Shown: piece by piece, positions 12,837 through 24,048 of the stretch
How positions within the stretch are numbered: position 1 is the first letter of the stretch
Layout: the number at the start of each line of letters is the position of its first letter
Notes under the pieces: model-generated
The model's database searches: none
The model's input: only the letters and a program-made list of their open reading frames with translations
Told to the model about the DNA's origin: nothing
Program-made: the position numbers and the translations under genes
Source of the DNA: Deinococcus sp. AB2017081
GTDB taxonomy: Bacteria > Deinococcota > Deinococci > Deinococcales > Deinococcaceae
Direction: 5' to 3'
DNA: 64,000 bases
Assembly: GCF_034440735.1 (NCBI RefSeq)
Contig: NZ_CP140098.1
Span: forward strand, 1,977,501 to 2,041,500

Positions 12837-12874
12837 GGCAGGCTGACTGAAGCACAACCGGATGGAGAGCACAC

Positions 12875-13474
12875 CTACTTCCCGCCCAGCGCCCCCTTCC
12901 ACCCCACCCGCGCCACCAGCACCTTTGCCCGCCGGGTCGCCTCGCGGTAGGCCGCCCCCGCCTGCCCCGGCACGCGCCCCAGCAGCCTCGCGTCCAGTTG
13001 CGCTCCGCTCAGGGCGGTCAGACCGGTCGGTTCCGCCGAATCCCCCGCCGCCTCGCCGCTGAACAGCCGGGCCAGCCCCTCGGCCAGCCAGCGCGGGAGA
13101 CCCGGCGGCTGCGCGGTGTGAAAGCCCTCGTGGCGGATGGTTGAGGCCAGTAGGCCCCGCTCGGCCAGCGCTCCCAGCCGCTGCGTCGTGATGGTCTGCC
13201 CGCGCGTGCTGGCGGCGATACTGGCCGGTTCGCCGGTGACGCGGGCGAAGTCAGTGGCGCTGCTGGCAGCGGTGAGCTGCACCGGCCGGACACTCAGCCC
13301 CAGCGCCTTCAGGTCGGCCGTGGCCTGCGCCCACGTGCGGAACACCAGCCCCAGGTGGGCACGGTCACGGGGGTCGGTGTACGTCACGGTCAGGGTGCCG
13401 TGCGTGACGGTGACCGGGGCCGCGTGGGCAGACACGCCCAGCACCAGGGCAGCCGCCCACCGGCCCATGTGCAT
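12875..13474 (-). CDS. Exported HExxH zinc peptidase (gluzincin-like)
   Basis: The 199-residue product has a signal peptide ending around residue 20 (AALVLGVSAHA). The active-site motif HEGFH is at 115-119, and a downstream glutamate in WLAEGLA (E132) supplies the expected third zinc ligand of a peptidase MA/gluzincin. Its start overlaps the stop of the alpha-2-macroglobulin gene as TGATG, so the two are almost certainly translationally coupled; an ATG at 13468 is the alternative. Being last in the alpha-2-macroglobulin operon suggests work on the same periplasmic or outer-surface process. Confidence 0.75.
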   Translation of the reverse strand: MHMGRWAAALVLGVSAHAAPVTVTHGTLTVTYTDPRDRAHLGLVFRTWAQATADLKALGLSVRPVQLTAASSATDFARVTGEPASIAASTRGQTITTQRLGALAERGLLASTIRHEGFHTAQPPGLPRWLAEGLARLFSGEAAGDSAEPTGLTALSGAQLDARLLGRVPGQAGAAYREATRRAKVLVARVGWKGALGGK

Positions 13475-16400
13475 CAGCGGTCGCGCACCGTGAAGGTCGC
13501 GGCGGGGCCGTAGCCCTCCACGCCGGGGTCGTACATCAGGAAGGCGTGGGCAGGCAGGGCGGTGAAGGTGCCGGGCGTCTGGGCACGCAGCACGTAGGTC
13601 ATGGTCTGGCGGCCGCTCAGGTAGTCGGCGTAGAGATCCACGCGGTCGTCCAGCAGGTCGCGGCCCGCATACCAGTAGTCCCAGGTGTCCCAGCCGTATT
13701 CGTCGCGTTCCTTCAGCCCGGCAATCGTCAGGCTGCGCTCGTCCAGCGCCTTCATGCCGGCGGGAATCGGGTCGCTGACCAGCACGTACCGCGCCGTCTG
13801 GTCGGGCTTCACGGTCAGCGTGACCAGGATCAGGTCGCCCACCGTGACCGGCTGGAGCTGTCCGCCCCGGAGCAGCGGCGTCCGGGCGTAGGTGTAGCGC
13901 TTCTCCTTCGCGTCCCACTGCGGCGTCAGGCGCTCGTAGGTGCGGCCCAGCGTGAGGCCCCGGTTCGTGATCGCGTTTAGCGTGGCGGGCTCAAGTGAGT
14001 ACGTCAGCTGTCCCGAGTATGTGAGGCTGCCGGGAGCGCCCTTCAAGCGGATGGTGTGACTGCCGGCAGTGAGCAGGGACGTGGGGACGTCCACGGTGGT
14101 GGCGGCCTGCGCGCCGGTCTGCACGGTCCGGATGGTCTTGCCGTCCACGGTGACGCCCACGGATGCCGGTGTGCTGCTCCCCGTTCTCGGCAGACTCAGC
14201 GCGGCCACAATGACCGAGGTCGTGTCCTGCGTGCTCACCCAGCGCGGCCCCTGGCGGTTCTGGAGCAGCCACTGCGACACGCCGGGAATCAGCGGGCTCT
14301 GCGGTTCCAGGGTCGCCAATGCCTCCAGCGCCACAGCCGTGACCTGGATGCGGTTGTCGTCCCAGTACGACCACCAGTCGTCGGCCTGACGGCTGGAACC
14401 CCAGTACACCAGTCCGCCCCGCGTGGTGCCCTGGCGCGTGGCCTTCAGGCGGGTCAGGGTGTCCTGCGCCGCCTGCCGCTGCCCGGCCCGGTTCAGCGCC
14501 ATGCTCAGCTGCGCGAGGCTGTACGGGGTGAGTTCCCTGCGCCGCGCGAAGGTCGACAGCTGCGCCACGTTCACGCGCCCGGCGTCGGCCAGCACGCGGT
14601 ACGCGGTGGCGCGGTCGGCCTGCCGCTCGTCGGGGTCGGCCACGTGGGCGGACAGGTACTTCAGGCCGCGATCCAGCACCGCGTTGTCCACCGGGGCACC
14701 GACCTGCTTGGCCCGCAGCAGGCCGCCGGTCACGTAGGCGGTCATCTCCAGGGTGCTGTCGTCGTTCTGCCAGAAGTTCCAGCCGCCGTCGTCGTGCTGG
14801 AAGTCGGCCAGCCGCGCCAGCCCGCGCTCGGTGATCGCCCTGAGGTTCTGGCCGCCGTCCGGGAGCACCTCTGCCCCCAGTGCCTGCCGGGCCAGCAGCG
14901 CGGGCAGGAAACGGCTCATGGTCTGCTCGGTGCAGCCGTAGGGGTAGCCCACCAGGTAATCCAGCGCCGGGGCGACCGCCGACAGCAGCGACGGCGTGAG
15001 GTTCAGGTTCAGGCGGACGGTTCCGGCGGCGGCGTCACGCGGCACGGTGAAGGTCGTGGCCGTGCCCGCGCTGCCGGTCACGCTGCGGGTCTCGGCGTAG
15101 CCACGGGCCTTGACGGGCAGCGGAAGTTTCAGCGCGTCGCTGCCGCCGGGCGTGCGGGCGGTGAAGGTCAGGCTCGCGGTGCCGGGCTGCGTGGCGCGGA
15201 TCACGCTGTCCACGCGGGCGCGGCCCCCCGCCTCTGTCCGGAAGGCGGTGCCAGTGGTTGTCAGGGCGTTGCCGCTCACCGCGCTCAGGCCGCTGACGGC
15301 CAGGGTGGCGCGGCCGGTCTGGGCCGTGCCCAGCGTGTTGTTCACCACGCCGGACACCGTCACCTGATCGCCGCGCACCAGGAAGGTCGGCAGGCTCAGG
15401 CGGGCGATCACGTCCTTCGTGACCAGCGTGGTCGCGGTGGCCTGTCCGAAGCGGGGGGCCGTCGTCTGGGCGCGGGCCGTCGTGACCCAGGTGGTCAGGT
15501 TGTCCGGGTACGTCACGTCCACCGTCGCCCGGCCCTGTGCGTCGGTCACGAGGTTTGGCACCCACAGCAGCGTGTCGCGGAAGTCCTGGCGCGGCGTGAC
15601 CTCCGGCGACGAGGCGTCGGCGCGGTCGCCCTCCTTGCTCTGGGCAAACGCGGCCTCGGTCATGGGGGCGGCGGGGCGGGCGGCCTGGGGGCCGGTCTGC
15701 TCGAAGTAGAAGTCCACGCTGGATTGGGTGCCCACGGCATTGTCGCGCGGCGCGTCGTACACCTGCAGCATGGCGGGGCTGGTGTCGGGCCGCACCAGAT
15801 AGATCGCCTGATCGACCACGCCCAGCGCCACGTCCGAGTCGACGCCCCGGCCCTGCGCGTCCGTGACCTGCACGTTCAGTTTGCCGGTCTGGCCGGGGGC
15901 GTAGCGCGGCCGGTCAGGGGTCACCTTCACGGTCAGGTCGGCCCCAACACGCGGCACCCGAACCCGCTTCTCGGCGGCGTGGAAACTGCCGTCGCCCAGC
16001 GAGGCCGCCGTCACGAAGGCGTTGGGGGTCATGTCGTCCGTGACCCGGAAGGAATAGCTCAGGGTCGCACCTTTCCCGCGCAGCACGGCCCACTGGCGCA
16101 GCTTCTGGCCCTCAATGGTCACCAGCACCGGAGCGCCCGGCGTGGGGTTGCCCACCAACACGGTCGCGGTGTCGCCGGGCTGGTAGGACTTGCGGTTCAG
16201 CGTCAGCGAGATCTCGCGGTAGTTCCAGCCCCAGTCGTCGCCGGGGCGGGTGATCCACACCCAGTTCTCGGTGGTGCTGGCGCGGCCCCGCGAGTCCTTC
16301 ACGGTCGAGCGCACCACGTAGCCGCCGCTGCGCGGTGCCCGCAGGCTGGCGCGGCCCACCCCGGTCTGGCCGGTCGTGACCTGCTGCCGGGCGACCCGTT

Positions 16401-17886
16401 CCTCGCGGAACACCCACTTGCCGCGCACCTGCGAGTAGTCCTGGCGCACCAGATCCACTGTGACCGGAGCAGCGCGGCCCACCTGCCCCAGGTCGCGGGT
16501 GTCCAGCGACACGGCCACGCGGTCGCCGGGGGCGTACACGTAGCCGTCGGTCTCGGCCTGCACGTTCAGGGCGGCCGGGTACGCGATCACGCGCGCCCTG
16601 CCGCTCACGGCGCGGCGGGACTCGTCCTCGACCTCGGCCTCGATGCGGTAGCTGACGGGGCGGCCGTCCGCGTCTCTCTCCAGGGGCAGATCCAGCACCA
16701 GCTCGCCGTTCCTGTCCAGGCGGGCCTCCTCCTGCACCACCAGATCCGAGCCGTACTCGCTGCCCTGGTCATCGGGCGGCAGGGACTCGGTGTCGAAGCC
16801 CGGCGGGTAATACGGGGCGCGGGTCACGCTGTAGTTCACCCGCGCCCCGGACACGCGGCCACCGAACAGGTACGCGGCCCCGATCCGCACGCTGATCTTG
16901 TCGCCCTGCACGGCGGCGGGGCGCTGCGGCGTGACCGTGACCTGATACTCGGGTTTCTGGTACGCCTCGACCTGGAACGATCCGGCCACGCTCAGTTCCT
17001 CCGGGTCGTATTGGCCGGACGTGACCACGAAGCGGTAGCCCCCCACCCCCGCGCCCGCCGACAGGTCGAAGCCCGCGTGCAGGGTGCCGGCCGCGTCGGT
17101 GGTCATGGTCCTGCGGAAGATCTCCTCGTCGTTGTCGTTCAGCACCTTCACCGACATGGCCGTGTTCGCCAGCGGTGTCAGGTCACTGGCCGCCCGCAGC
17201 ACCCCCTTGAACTCGACGTGGTGGCCGGGGCGGTACACCGGGCGATCCGTGTACACGTAGCCGCGCACCTTCGGGGCCGCGTAGCGGTTCCACGCCGAGC
17301 CCGTGATCGCCCAGTCGTTGCCCGAGCGGGCCAGGAACACCTGCTCGTCGTCCAGCGTGCCCTTCCAGCGCAGCAGGCCACTGGCATCGGCGGTGGCCGT
17401 GCCCTGGCCTGATGCCTGGCCCAGCGCCCAGATCTTCGCGGGGCGGGTCTGGCCGGTCTGGCGGTCGGCGGCGTACACCAGCGCCGAGTCGGCGTCGCGT
17501 TTCACGACCATGCCCAGGTTCGTCACGATCACCACGCGGCTCACCGCCCCGGCCCGCACGAGGTACACGCCGACCGGCACCCGCCCGAAGTTCAGGGCAC
17601 CGCTGCGCGTCAGCCGGGCAGACGCGACCCGCACGGTGCCCGCACCCGCCGGCAGCACCGGGGCGTGCGGGTCTTTACTCGCCGCGAACAGGCCCTGCGG
17701 ATCGAGCACCCGATCCAGCGTGAACAGCGTGCCTGCCGGGCCGTACGCCTCGACCTTCAGCGGCTCGCCCGCCGTGAAGCGCCCTCCGTAGATCGAGATG
17801 TCCTGCGCCGGGGCGACGTCGGCCAGCAGCAGGCCGCCCAGCAGGGCACCGGTCAGCCAGCGGGGATGGAGTCGGAATCGGGTCAT
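13474..17886 (-). CDS. Bacterial alpha-2-macroglobulin, YfaS type
   Basis: This 1470-residue secreted protein (signal peptide ending near residue 28, VAPAQD) is a large bacterial alpha-2-macroglobulin. These proteins trap proteases by covalent attachment through a thioester. The thioester motif CTEQ is intact, with C985 and Q988, inside GYPYGCTEQTMSRF. Before it come MG (macroglobulin) beta-sandwich domains. A variable, loosely ordered stretch near residues 700-750 (QTGPQAARPAAPMTEAAF) is the likely bait region, followed by WVTTARAQT. After the thioester domain the chain ends with a receptor-binding-like domain. The start at 17886 has AAGGAG upstream. It sits 43 nt after the DUF1175 gene and overlaps the peptidase gene by 1 nt. 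E. coli yfaS has the same DUF1175 (yfaT) neighbour. Confidence 0.95.
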   Translation of the reverse strand: MTRFRLHPRWLTGALLGGLLLADVAPAQDISIYGGRFTAGEPLKVEAYGPAGTLFTLDRVLDPQGLFAASKDPHAPVLPAGAGTVRVASARLTRSGALNFGRVPVGVYLVRAGAVSRVVIVTNLGMVVKRDADSALVYAADRQTGQTRPAKIWALGQASGQGTATADASGLLRWKGTLDDEQVFLARSGNDWAITGSAWNRYAAPKVRGYVYTDRPVYRPGHHVEFKGVLRAASDLTPLANTAMSVKVLNDNDEEIFRRTMTTDAAGTLHAGFDLSAGAGVGGYRFVVTSGQYDPEELSVAGSFQVEAYQKPEYQVTVTPQRPAAVQGDKISVRIGAAYLFGGRVSGARVNYSVTRAPYYPPGFDTESLPPDDQGSEYGSDLVVQEEARLDRNGELVLDLPLERDADGRPVSYRIEAEVEDESRRAVSGRARVIAYPAALNVQAETDGYVYAPGDRVAVSLDTRDLGQVGRAAPVTVDLVRQDYSQVRGKWVFREERVARQQVTTGQTGVGRASLRAPRSGGYVVRSTVKDSRGRASTTENWVWITRPGDDWGWNYREISLTLNRKSYQPGDTATVLVGNPTPGAPVLVTIEGQKLRQWAVLRGKGATLSYSFRVTDDMTPNAFVTAASLGDGSFHAAEKRVRVPRVGADLTVKVTPDRPRYAPGQTGKLNVQVTDAQGRGVDSDVALGVVDQAIYLVRPDTSPAMLQVYDAPRDNAVGTQSSVDFYFEQTGPQAARPAAPMTEAAFAQSKEGDRADASSPEVTPRQDFRDTLLWVPNLVTDAQGRATVDVTYPDNLTTWVTTARAQTTAPRFGQATATTLVTKDVIARLSLPTFLVRGDQVTVSGVVNNTLGTAQTGRATLAVSGLSAVSGNALTTTGTAFRTEAGGRARVDSVIRATQPGTASLTFTARTPGGSDALKLPLPVKARGYAETRSVTGSAGTATTFTVPRDAAAGTVRLNLNLTPSLLSAVAPALDYLVGYPYGCTEQTMSRFLPALLARQALGAEVLPDGGQNLRAITERGLARLADFQHDDGGWNFWQNDDSTLEMTAYVTGGLLRAKQVGAPVDNAVLDRGLKYLSAHVADPDERQADRATAYRVLADAGRVNVAQLSTFARRRELTPYSLAQLSMALNRAGQRQAAQDTLTRLKATRQGTTRGGLVYWGSSRQADDWWSYWDDNRIQVTAVALEALATLEPQSPLIPGVSQWLLQNRQGPRWVSTQDTTSVIVAALSLPRTGSSTPASVGVTVDGKTIRTVQTGAQAATTVDVPTSLLTAGSHTIRLKGAPGSLTYSGQLTYSLEPATLNAITNRGLTLGRTYERLTPQWDAKEKRYTYARTPLLRGGQLQPVTVGDLILVTLTVKPDQTARYVLVSDPIPAGMKALDERSLTIAGLKERDEYGWDTWDYWYAGRDLLDDRVDLYADYLSGRQTMTYVLRAQTPGTFTALPAHAFLMYDPGVEGYGPAATFTVRDR

Positions 17887-17929
17887 AGCGGGGCTCCTTG
17901 GGTGGGACAGGTGGGGCAGGGGATGGACG

Positions 17930-18685
17930 TCACTGGATGATCTTCCAGCGGTACACGCCCAGGAAATTCGGATTGCTGGCCGACGGGTGGAAGGCGGTGT
18001 CCGGGTGCTTCATCAGCGTCTGCACCGACAGCAGGCGCACCTCGCCGCCCTCGGCGGGGGAGAGGCCGGTGTGGTACACGACCATGCCGCCGCCCAGGTA
18101 CACGACCGAGTGGTACGAGGAGAGCTGCGGGCGCAGGAAGAACAGCACGTCCCCGCGCCGCGCCTGCGCCAGGTCGCGCGACACCAGCGTCATCGAGTCC
18201 CGCAGCAGGAACTGCGCCCCGGTACGCCCGACCAGCCGGCCCTGCTCCACATCATCAGCGCGGTACGCTCCCGCTGCCACGCGGAACACCGAGCGGCGGA
18301 TCACCGGCAGGGGATAGCTGAGGTGCTGCACGGGCGGCAGCGCGGGCGTTGGCAGAAACCGGAACTTGGCGAACCACGCCGCGTCGTGTCGCGCCAGGGC
18401 GTTCACGAAGGCGTAGCGCAGCAGCCCCGAACAGTCCTGATCCTGGGCCGCCCAGTCGGCGCTGATGCCGTAGTACTGGCTCTCTGCGATGCTGGCGAAC
18501 CAGTCGGCAAAGCTCGCCCGATCCTGCCCATACAGTTCCGCCGCGTCCGGGTAGCCGTCCCGGTCGGCGTCCAGCGCAGATGGCGGCGCGGCCAGGGCCG
18601 ACAGACTGCCCAGCAGCAGCGTCAGGGCGCACGCGGCCACACCCCGTCCCCACCTCAAGGAACACCACGATCCGGACACGAACAC
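17930..18685 (-). CDS. DUF1175 protein (YfaT-like), NlpC/P60-like fold
   Basis: This exported protein matches DUF1175, the YfaT family encoded beside yfaS in Enterobacteria. A cysteine in QDQDCSGLLRYAF and a histidine in SYHSVVYLGGGMVVYH resemble the Cys/His pair of NlpC/P60 peptidases, so it may be a peptidase or amidase acting with the alpha-2-macroglobulin; no activity is established. The start is uncertain. GTG at 18685 is used here; GTG at 18640, preceded by gaggtgggg, would give a shorter signal peptide, and the TTG at 18658 is also possible. The signal peptide hydrophobic core is CALTLLLGSLSALAAP. It is the first gene of the coupled operon with alpha-2-macroglobulin and the HExxH peptidase. 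Confidence 0.85.
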   Translation of the reverse strand: MFVSGSWCSLRWGRGVAACALTLLLGSLSALAAPPSALDADRDGYPDAAELYGQDRASFADWFASIAESQYYGISADWAAQDQDCSGLLRYAFVNALARHDAAWFAKFRFLPTPALPPVQHLSYPLPVIRRSVFRVAAGAYRADDVEQGRLVGRTGAQFLLRDSMTLVSRDLAQARRGDVLFFLRPQLSSYHSVVYLGGGMVVYHTGLSPAEGGEVRLLSVQTLMKHPDTAFHPSASNPNFLGVYRWKIIQ

Positions 18686-18776
18686 TGAACACGGGCAACA
18701 GAACACGACGACGTCCGGATCGCGGGTCTTCCCATAGCAGGCCCCTCCCCGAGGCCACTTCTGCCACTTCACCCAT

Positions 18777-18782
18777 AGTGTA
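18777..18782 (-). promoter_or_regulatory. Candidate -10 box for the DUF1175/alpha-2-macroglobulin operon
   Basis: TACACT lies about 90 nt before the likely start codon in the gap after the GNAT gene. A -35 element is not obvious. Confidence 0.35.
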
Positions 18783-18863
18783 TGGAGGCGCCACGAGGCA
18801 CCGGTCATCCCAAAGGTGCAGCGGGCGTTACCGGCTGTGAGTGGCTCTTCAGCGTTGCGGCGG

Positions 18864-19340
18864 TCAGCCCGTCTGCTCGTCTGCGAGCGGCAGCTCGTAG
18901 CACACGCTGGATTCGATGGTCGCGTAGTACCCGTAGTTGGGGATGCGGACAAAACCGCTGCGCTCGTACAGGGCGATGGCGTCGGGCTGGCGGTCACCGG
19001 TCTCCAGCACCAGGCGCGCGTAGCCCAGGCGGCGGGCGCGGTCGATCAGGGCGTGCAGGATGCGCCGGGCGTGACCGTTCCCGCGGTCGCCCTGGCGGGT
19101 GTACATGCGCTTGACCTCGGCGGTGTGCGCGTCCCAGCGCCTGAGCGCGCCGCACGCGATCAGCTCCGGGCCGTGCTGCACAGCCAGCAGGACGCTGCCC
19201 TCGCCGGCCAGAGTCCGGGGGTCGAAGGGCTCGCTCTGCGTGGGGTCGCCGTCGTAGAGGGCGGTGAGTTCGGCTTCCTGCGCGTCCAGCAGGGCGGCCA
19301 CACGCGGGTCGGTAGGCGGCACGTCGATCACGGTGGGCAC
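18864..19340 (-). CDS. GNAT family N-acetyltransferase
   Basis: The 158-residue protein has the GNAT acetyl-CoA-binding motif A as GDRGNGHARRILHALID (about residues 82-100), preceded by the beta strand AEVKRMYT, and a C-terminal strand ending in YERSGF. The acceptor cannot be inferred. GTG start at 19340. Confidence 0.88.
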   Translation of the reverse strand: MPTVIDVPPTDPRVAALLDAQEAELTALYDGDPTQSEPFDPRTLAGEGSVLLAVQHGPELIACGALRRWDAHTAEVKRMYTRQGDRGNGHARRILHALIDRARRLGYARLVLETGDRQPDAIALYERSGFVRIPNYGYYATIESSVCYELPLADEQTG

Positions 19341-19442
19341 TGCTCCAGAGAAACACGCGCCGCAGCGCCATGCAAGGTCAGAACCGCTGGTTCACCCAGG
19401 GTCGCCGGCATCAGTCCCGCACGTCAGTCCGGGCGATCTGGA

Positions 19443-19886
19443 TCACGCCGTCTTCTGGAAGATGTTGATGAGGTTGCCCTCGCTGTCCCGGATGGCCGTG
19501 GCGACGCCAATCTCCAGCGCCAGTTCCTGCCAGAGGAAGGTCACGCCGTGCTCTTCCAGTATACGAGTCAGGCTACTCAGGTCGCCGGTTTCCAGTACCA
19601 GCGCCTTGGCACCGATGGCGAGCAGGTGTGCCGGCGGCGCGGCAAAGAGGGCATCAAAGCGTTGCGCATGAGGCACCTGGATCAGTTCAAGCCTGAAGTC
19701 CAGGCCCTGAATGATGGCGACGTCAGCGCCGAGCGCCTCAAGGTGCGTCCGCGTCACCACCTGAAAGCCGAAGATCCGGTGCCACCAGTCGATGGCGCGG
19801 TCGAGGTCTTCGACGCTGATGGCGATGCTCTGGAGCTGGACGTGCACGGAGGTGGACAGAGGGGACGTGGATCGTGGGCTCGTCAT
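19443..19886 (-). CDS. VOC superfamily (glyoxalase/bleomycin-resistance fold) protein
   Basis: The 147-residue protein has the two beta-alpha-beta-beta-beta modules of the VOC fold. The first is IAISVEDLDRAIDWWHRIFGF, then the second is ALVLETGDLSSLTRIL, ending with ATAIRDSEGNLINIFQ. The typical metal positions, H or Q in the first strand and E in the last, are not obvious, so this may be a non-enzymatic or dioxygenase-like member. Start 19886 has AAAGGAAA upstream. It is divergent from the TetR gene, whose operator region lies in the shared gap, which suggests control by that regulator. Confidence 0.8.
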   Translation of the reverse strand: MTSPRSTSPLSTSVHVQLQSIAISVEDLDRAIDWWHRIFGFQVVTRTHLEALGADVAIIQGLDFRLELIQVPHAQRFDALFAAPPAHLLAIGAKALVLETGDLSSLTRILEEHGVTFLWQELALEIGVATAIRDSEGNLINIFQKTA

Positions 19887-20102
19887 GGCGTTTCCTTTGT
19901 TCTGGACGCGGGCGTCGTGGAGGGGCGGCTGCGTCACTGCTGATGCAGCGGGGCGAAGATGTGTCCGGGAGCGACCAGACGCCGGAGATTGGGCACACGG
20001 CGGGGACGGCACCCCGTCGGGGGTGTCCAGCGGTGGCCGCAATTCCATGTGGCGTGCTCTAGAGCGGCTATCCGAGAGAGCGGCTCAGGGTTTTATCCCA
20101 TG

Positions 20103-20150
20103 TGGTCAAATATTGAGGTTCTTGACCAGAAAGTCAAGAAACAGTAGCGT
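20103..20150. promoter_or_regulatory. TetR promoter with overlapping palindromic operators
   Basis: TGGTCAA (20103-20109) pairs with TTGACCA (20122-20128), and TTCTTGAC (20119-20126) pairs with GTCAAGAA (20133-20140). TTGACC (20122-20127) is also a -35 box, 17 nt before the TAGCGT -10 at 20145-20150, which is 6 nt before the GTG. A repressor on these palindromes would block transcription in both directions. Confidence 0.6.
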
Positions 20151-20156
20151 ACCCTG

Positions 20157-20765
20157 GTGCCCCGCCCCCGCAAATTCCGTGATGCAGACGTGATCGCCGC
20201 TGCCCGAGAGACCTTCACGCAGCAGGGATTCGGCGGCACGACTCTCGACGACCTCACGACCGCCACCGGTCTGGGCAAACAGAGTCTCTACAACGCGTTT
20301 GGCGGCAAGCGGGAACTCTATCTCCGTGCCCTCACGGACAGCGCCGCAGAGGCCGTCACTGTGGTCGACGCAGCGCTCAATCACAGCGGCGCGACCCCAC
20401 TGGAACGCATCCGCGCCCACCTGCTCAAGCTGGCCATCGCGTTCAGCGGTACGAATTCAGAGGCTGATCTGCTGACCAAGGCCACGGTGGAACGTGCAGG
20501 GCATGACAGCGAGGTCGCACACTCTGCCCTGCACACCTTCGAGCGGCTTGAACAGTCATACCGTCAGTGCATCGTCGATGCGCAGGAGCACGGTGAAATC
20601 CCTCCAGGCTCGGATCCGGATGCCCTGGCGGCCTTGTTCCTGGCTCTGACCCGTGGCATGGAGGTTCTCGGCAGCGCGGGTGTCGGCCGGGTGCAGCTCA
20701 CCGCCGTGGCGATGACCTCCCTGGATCTGGTCGCCACGGCCGATTCAGGAACCGTGCAGCCCTGA
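20157..20765 (+). CDS. TetR/AcrR family transcriptional regulator
   Basis: The 202-residue protein begins with the TetR helix-turn-helix domain: DVIAAARETFTQQGFGGTTL, then DLTTATGLGKQSLYNAFGGK. The C-terminal ligand-binding helices are variable, ending in LTRGMEVLGSAGVGR. The GTG start lies 6 nt after TAGCGT, so the mRNA is probably leaderless. Inverted repeats over its promoter point to autoregulation, and the divergent VOC gene is the likely second target. The ligand is unknown. Confidence 0.92.
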   Translation: MPRPRKFRDADVIAAARETFTQQGFGGTTLDDLTTATGLGKQSLYNAFGGKRELYLRALTDSAAEAVTVVDAALNHSGATPLERIRAHLLKLAIAFSGTNSEADLLTKATVERAGHDSEVAHSALHTFERLEQSYRQCIVDAQEHGEIPPGSDPDALAALFLALTRGMEVLGSAGVGRVQLTAVAMTSLDLVATADSGTVQP

Positions 20766-20841
20766 CCGGCAGCTCGCCGTCCGGGCGGACATGGCCAGCC
20801 ACGGAGGCCGGAGCACCCTCCTTGACTCCACGAGGTTCGGG

Positions 20842-23249
<2,408 letters not shown>

Positions 23250-23265
23250 TTACACGCGTGACCTT

Positions 23266-23393
23266 CCCGATCGATCCCGCCTGGTGGTCATCGTTGACCG
23301 GGAACACAGGGGGCTGGCTGTGGCACCGTGACGAAATGGAGTCCGGTTGCCGCGCCGTCAACGAGCCAGGTCTCTCGGGCGCTCTCGATGGGG
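23266..23393 (-). ncRNA. SAM-I riboswitch (S-box) upstream of metY-metX
   Basis: The minus strand carries the S-box core in order: P1 5' arm CCCCATC, then GAGAGCGCC, GAGAGACCTGGC, GACGGCGC, GGCAACC, and CGGTGCCA. P2 pairs GCGCC with GGCGC around the kink-turn and P3 pairs ACCG with CGGT. P4 pairs CCCCCTG with CAGG and GGG, with GGTCA-acga-TGACC at its tip. P1 closes with GATCGGG. The RNA would bind S-adenosylmethionine and switch off the methionine genes below. It lies about 100-230 nt upstream of metY. Confidence 0.85.
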
Positions 23394-23480
23394 TGGCTCC
23401 AGCGGTGACAGGGTCACGCGCGGAGCACGGCATCAGGGTAGCGCCGGGCCGCCGGGAAAGGCAAGCCTCAGACCAGAATA

Positions 23481-23570
23481 TGAATCGAGCGAAGCGGCAC
23501 CTGAGTCCGACAGGGATCGGACGTGGAGCTCGGGGACATCTGTTCAGCCCCAGGGCGGAACTGGATACCG
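23481..23570 (+). repeat. Dispersed 90-bp repeat, copy A
   Basis: This stretch aligns along its length with 29014-29103, starting TGAATCGAGCG, with GGACGTGGA in the middle and an imperfect GTTC/GAAC palindrome near the end. It lies directly 3' of the Fur-family gene. Confidence 0.7.
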
Positions 23571-23573
23571 CGT

Positions 23574-23969
23574 TCAGGGCGCGGCGCAGGCGGGGCAGCG
23601 GCCGTACAGCGTGACCTCGTGCGCCTCGACCACGAATCCACCGGGATACACCGAGCCGGCCGGGATCGACACCGGGCAGGCGTGCAGCGTGAAGACCCGT
23701 CCACAGGCCGTGCACGAGAAATGATGGTGGTGACCGCGGCCGCTCGCCTCGTAGAGGGTCTCGCCGTCCAGGGTGACGGGATGGACGGTGCCCTGGTCGC
23801 ACAGCAGTTTCACGGTACGGTACACGGTCGCCAGTCCCACGCCGGGCAGCTCGGCCTGGGTTCGGGTGAGCAGATCGCCCACAGACAGCGGCCCCTCGGC
23901 ATGGTCCAGAACACGGGAGATCACGTCGCGCTGGCGGGTGCTGCGCCTCGTGGTGGGCGAAACCGTCAT
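23574..23969 (-). CDS. Fur family metalloregulator
   Basis: The 131-residue protein has the Fur winged helix with recognition helix TVYRTV (48-53) and dimer/metal features HHHH (80-83), C86/C89 and C125/C128. The two CxxC pairs form the structural zinc site. Sequence alone does not separate Fur, Zur, Mur or PerR. Start 23969 follows TACCCT by 6 nt. Copy A of the dispersed repeat abuts its 3' end. Confidence 0.92.
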   Translation of the reverse strand: MTVSPTTRRSTRQRDVISRVLDHAEGPLSVGDLLTRTQAELPGVGLATVYRTVKLLCDQGTVHPVTLDGETLYEASGRGHHHHFSCTACGRVFTLHACPVSIPAGSVYPGGFVVEAHEVTLYGRCPACAAP

Positions 23970-23975
23970 CACTGC

Positions 23976-23981
23976 AGGGTA
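23976..23981 (-). promoter_or_regulatory. Leaderless -10 box of the Fur-family gene
   Basis: TACCCT, 6 nt before the ATG. Confidence 0.55.
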
Positions 23982-24002
23982 GCAGGTCAGTCCGGCACGC
24001 AT

Positions 24003-24035
24003 GGAAAAGCCGCCCACCATGTCGCGGTGGGCGGC
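24003..24035 (-). terminator. Intrinsic terminator after the holin-like operon
   Basis: On the minus strand GCCGCCCACC pairs with GGTGGGCGGC and is followed by TTTTCC. Confidence 0.8.
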
Positions 24036-24048
24036 GTTCAGACCGGAA

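Noticed and set aside
14056..17412. Long plus-strand frame antisense to alpha-2-macroglobulin
   Set aside because: Low-complexity His/Gly/Arg-rich translation, no start signal, and the sense strand encodes an unambiguous alpha-2-macroglobulin.
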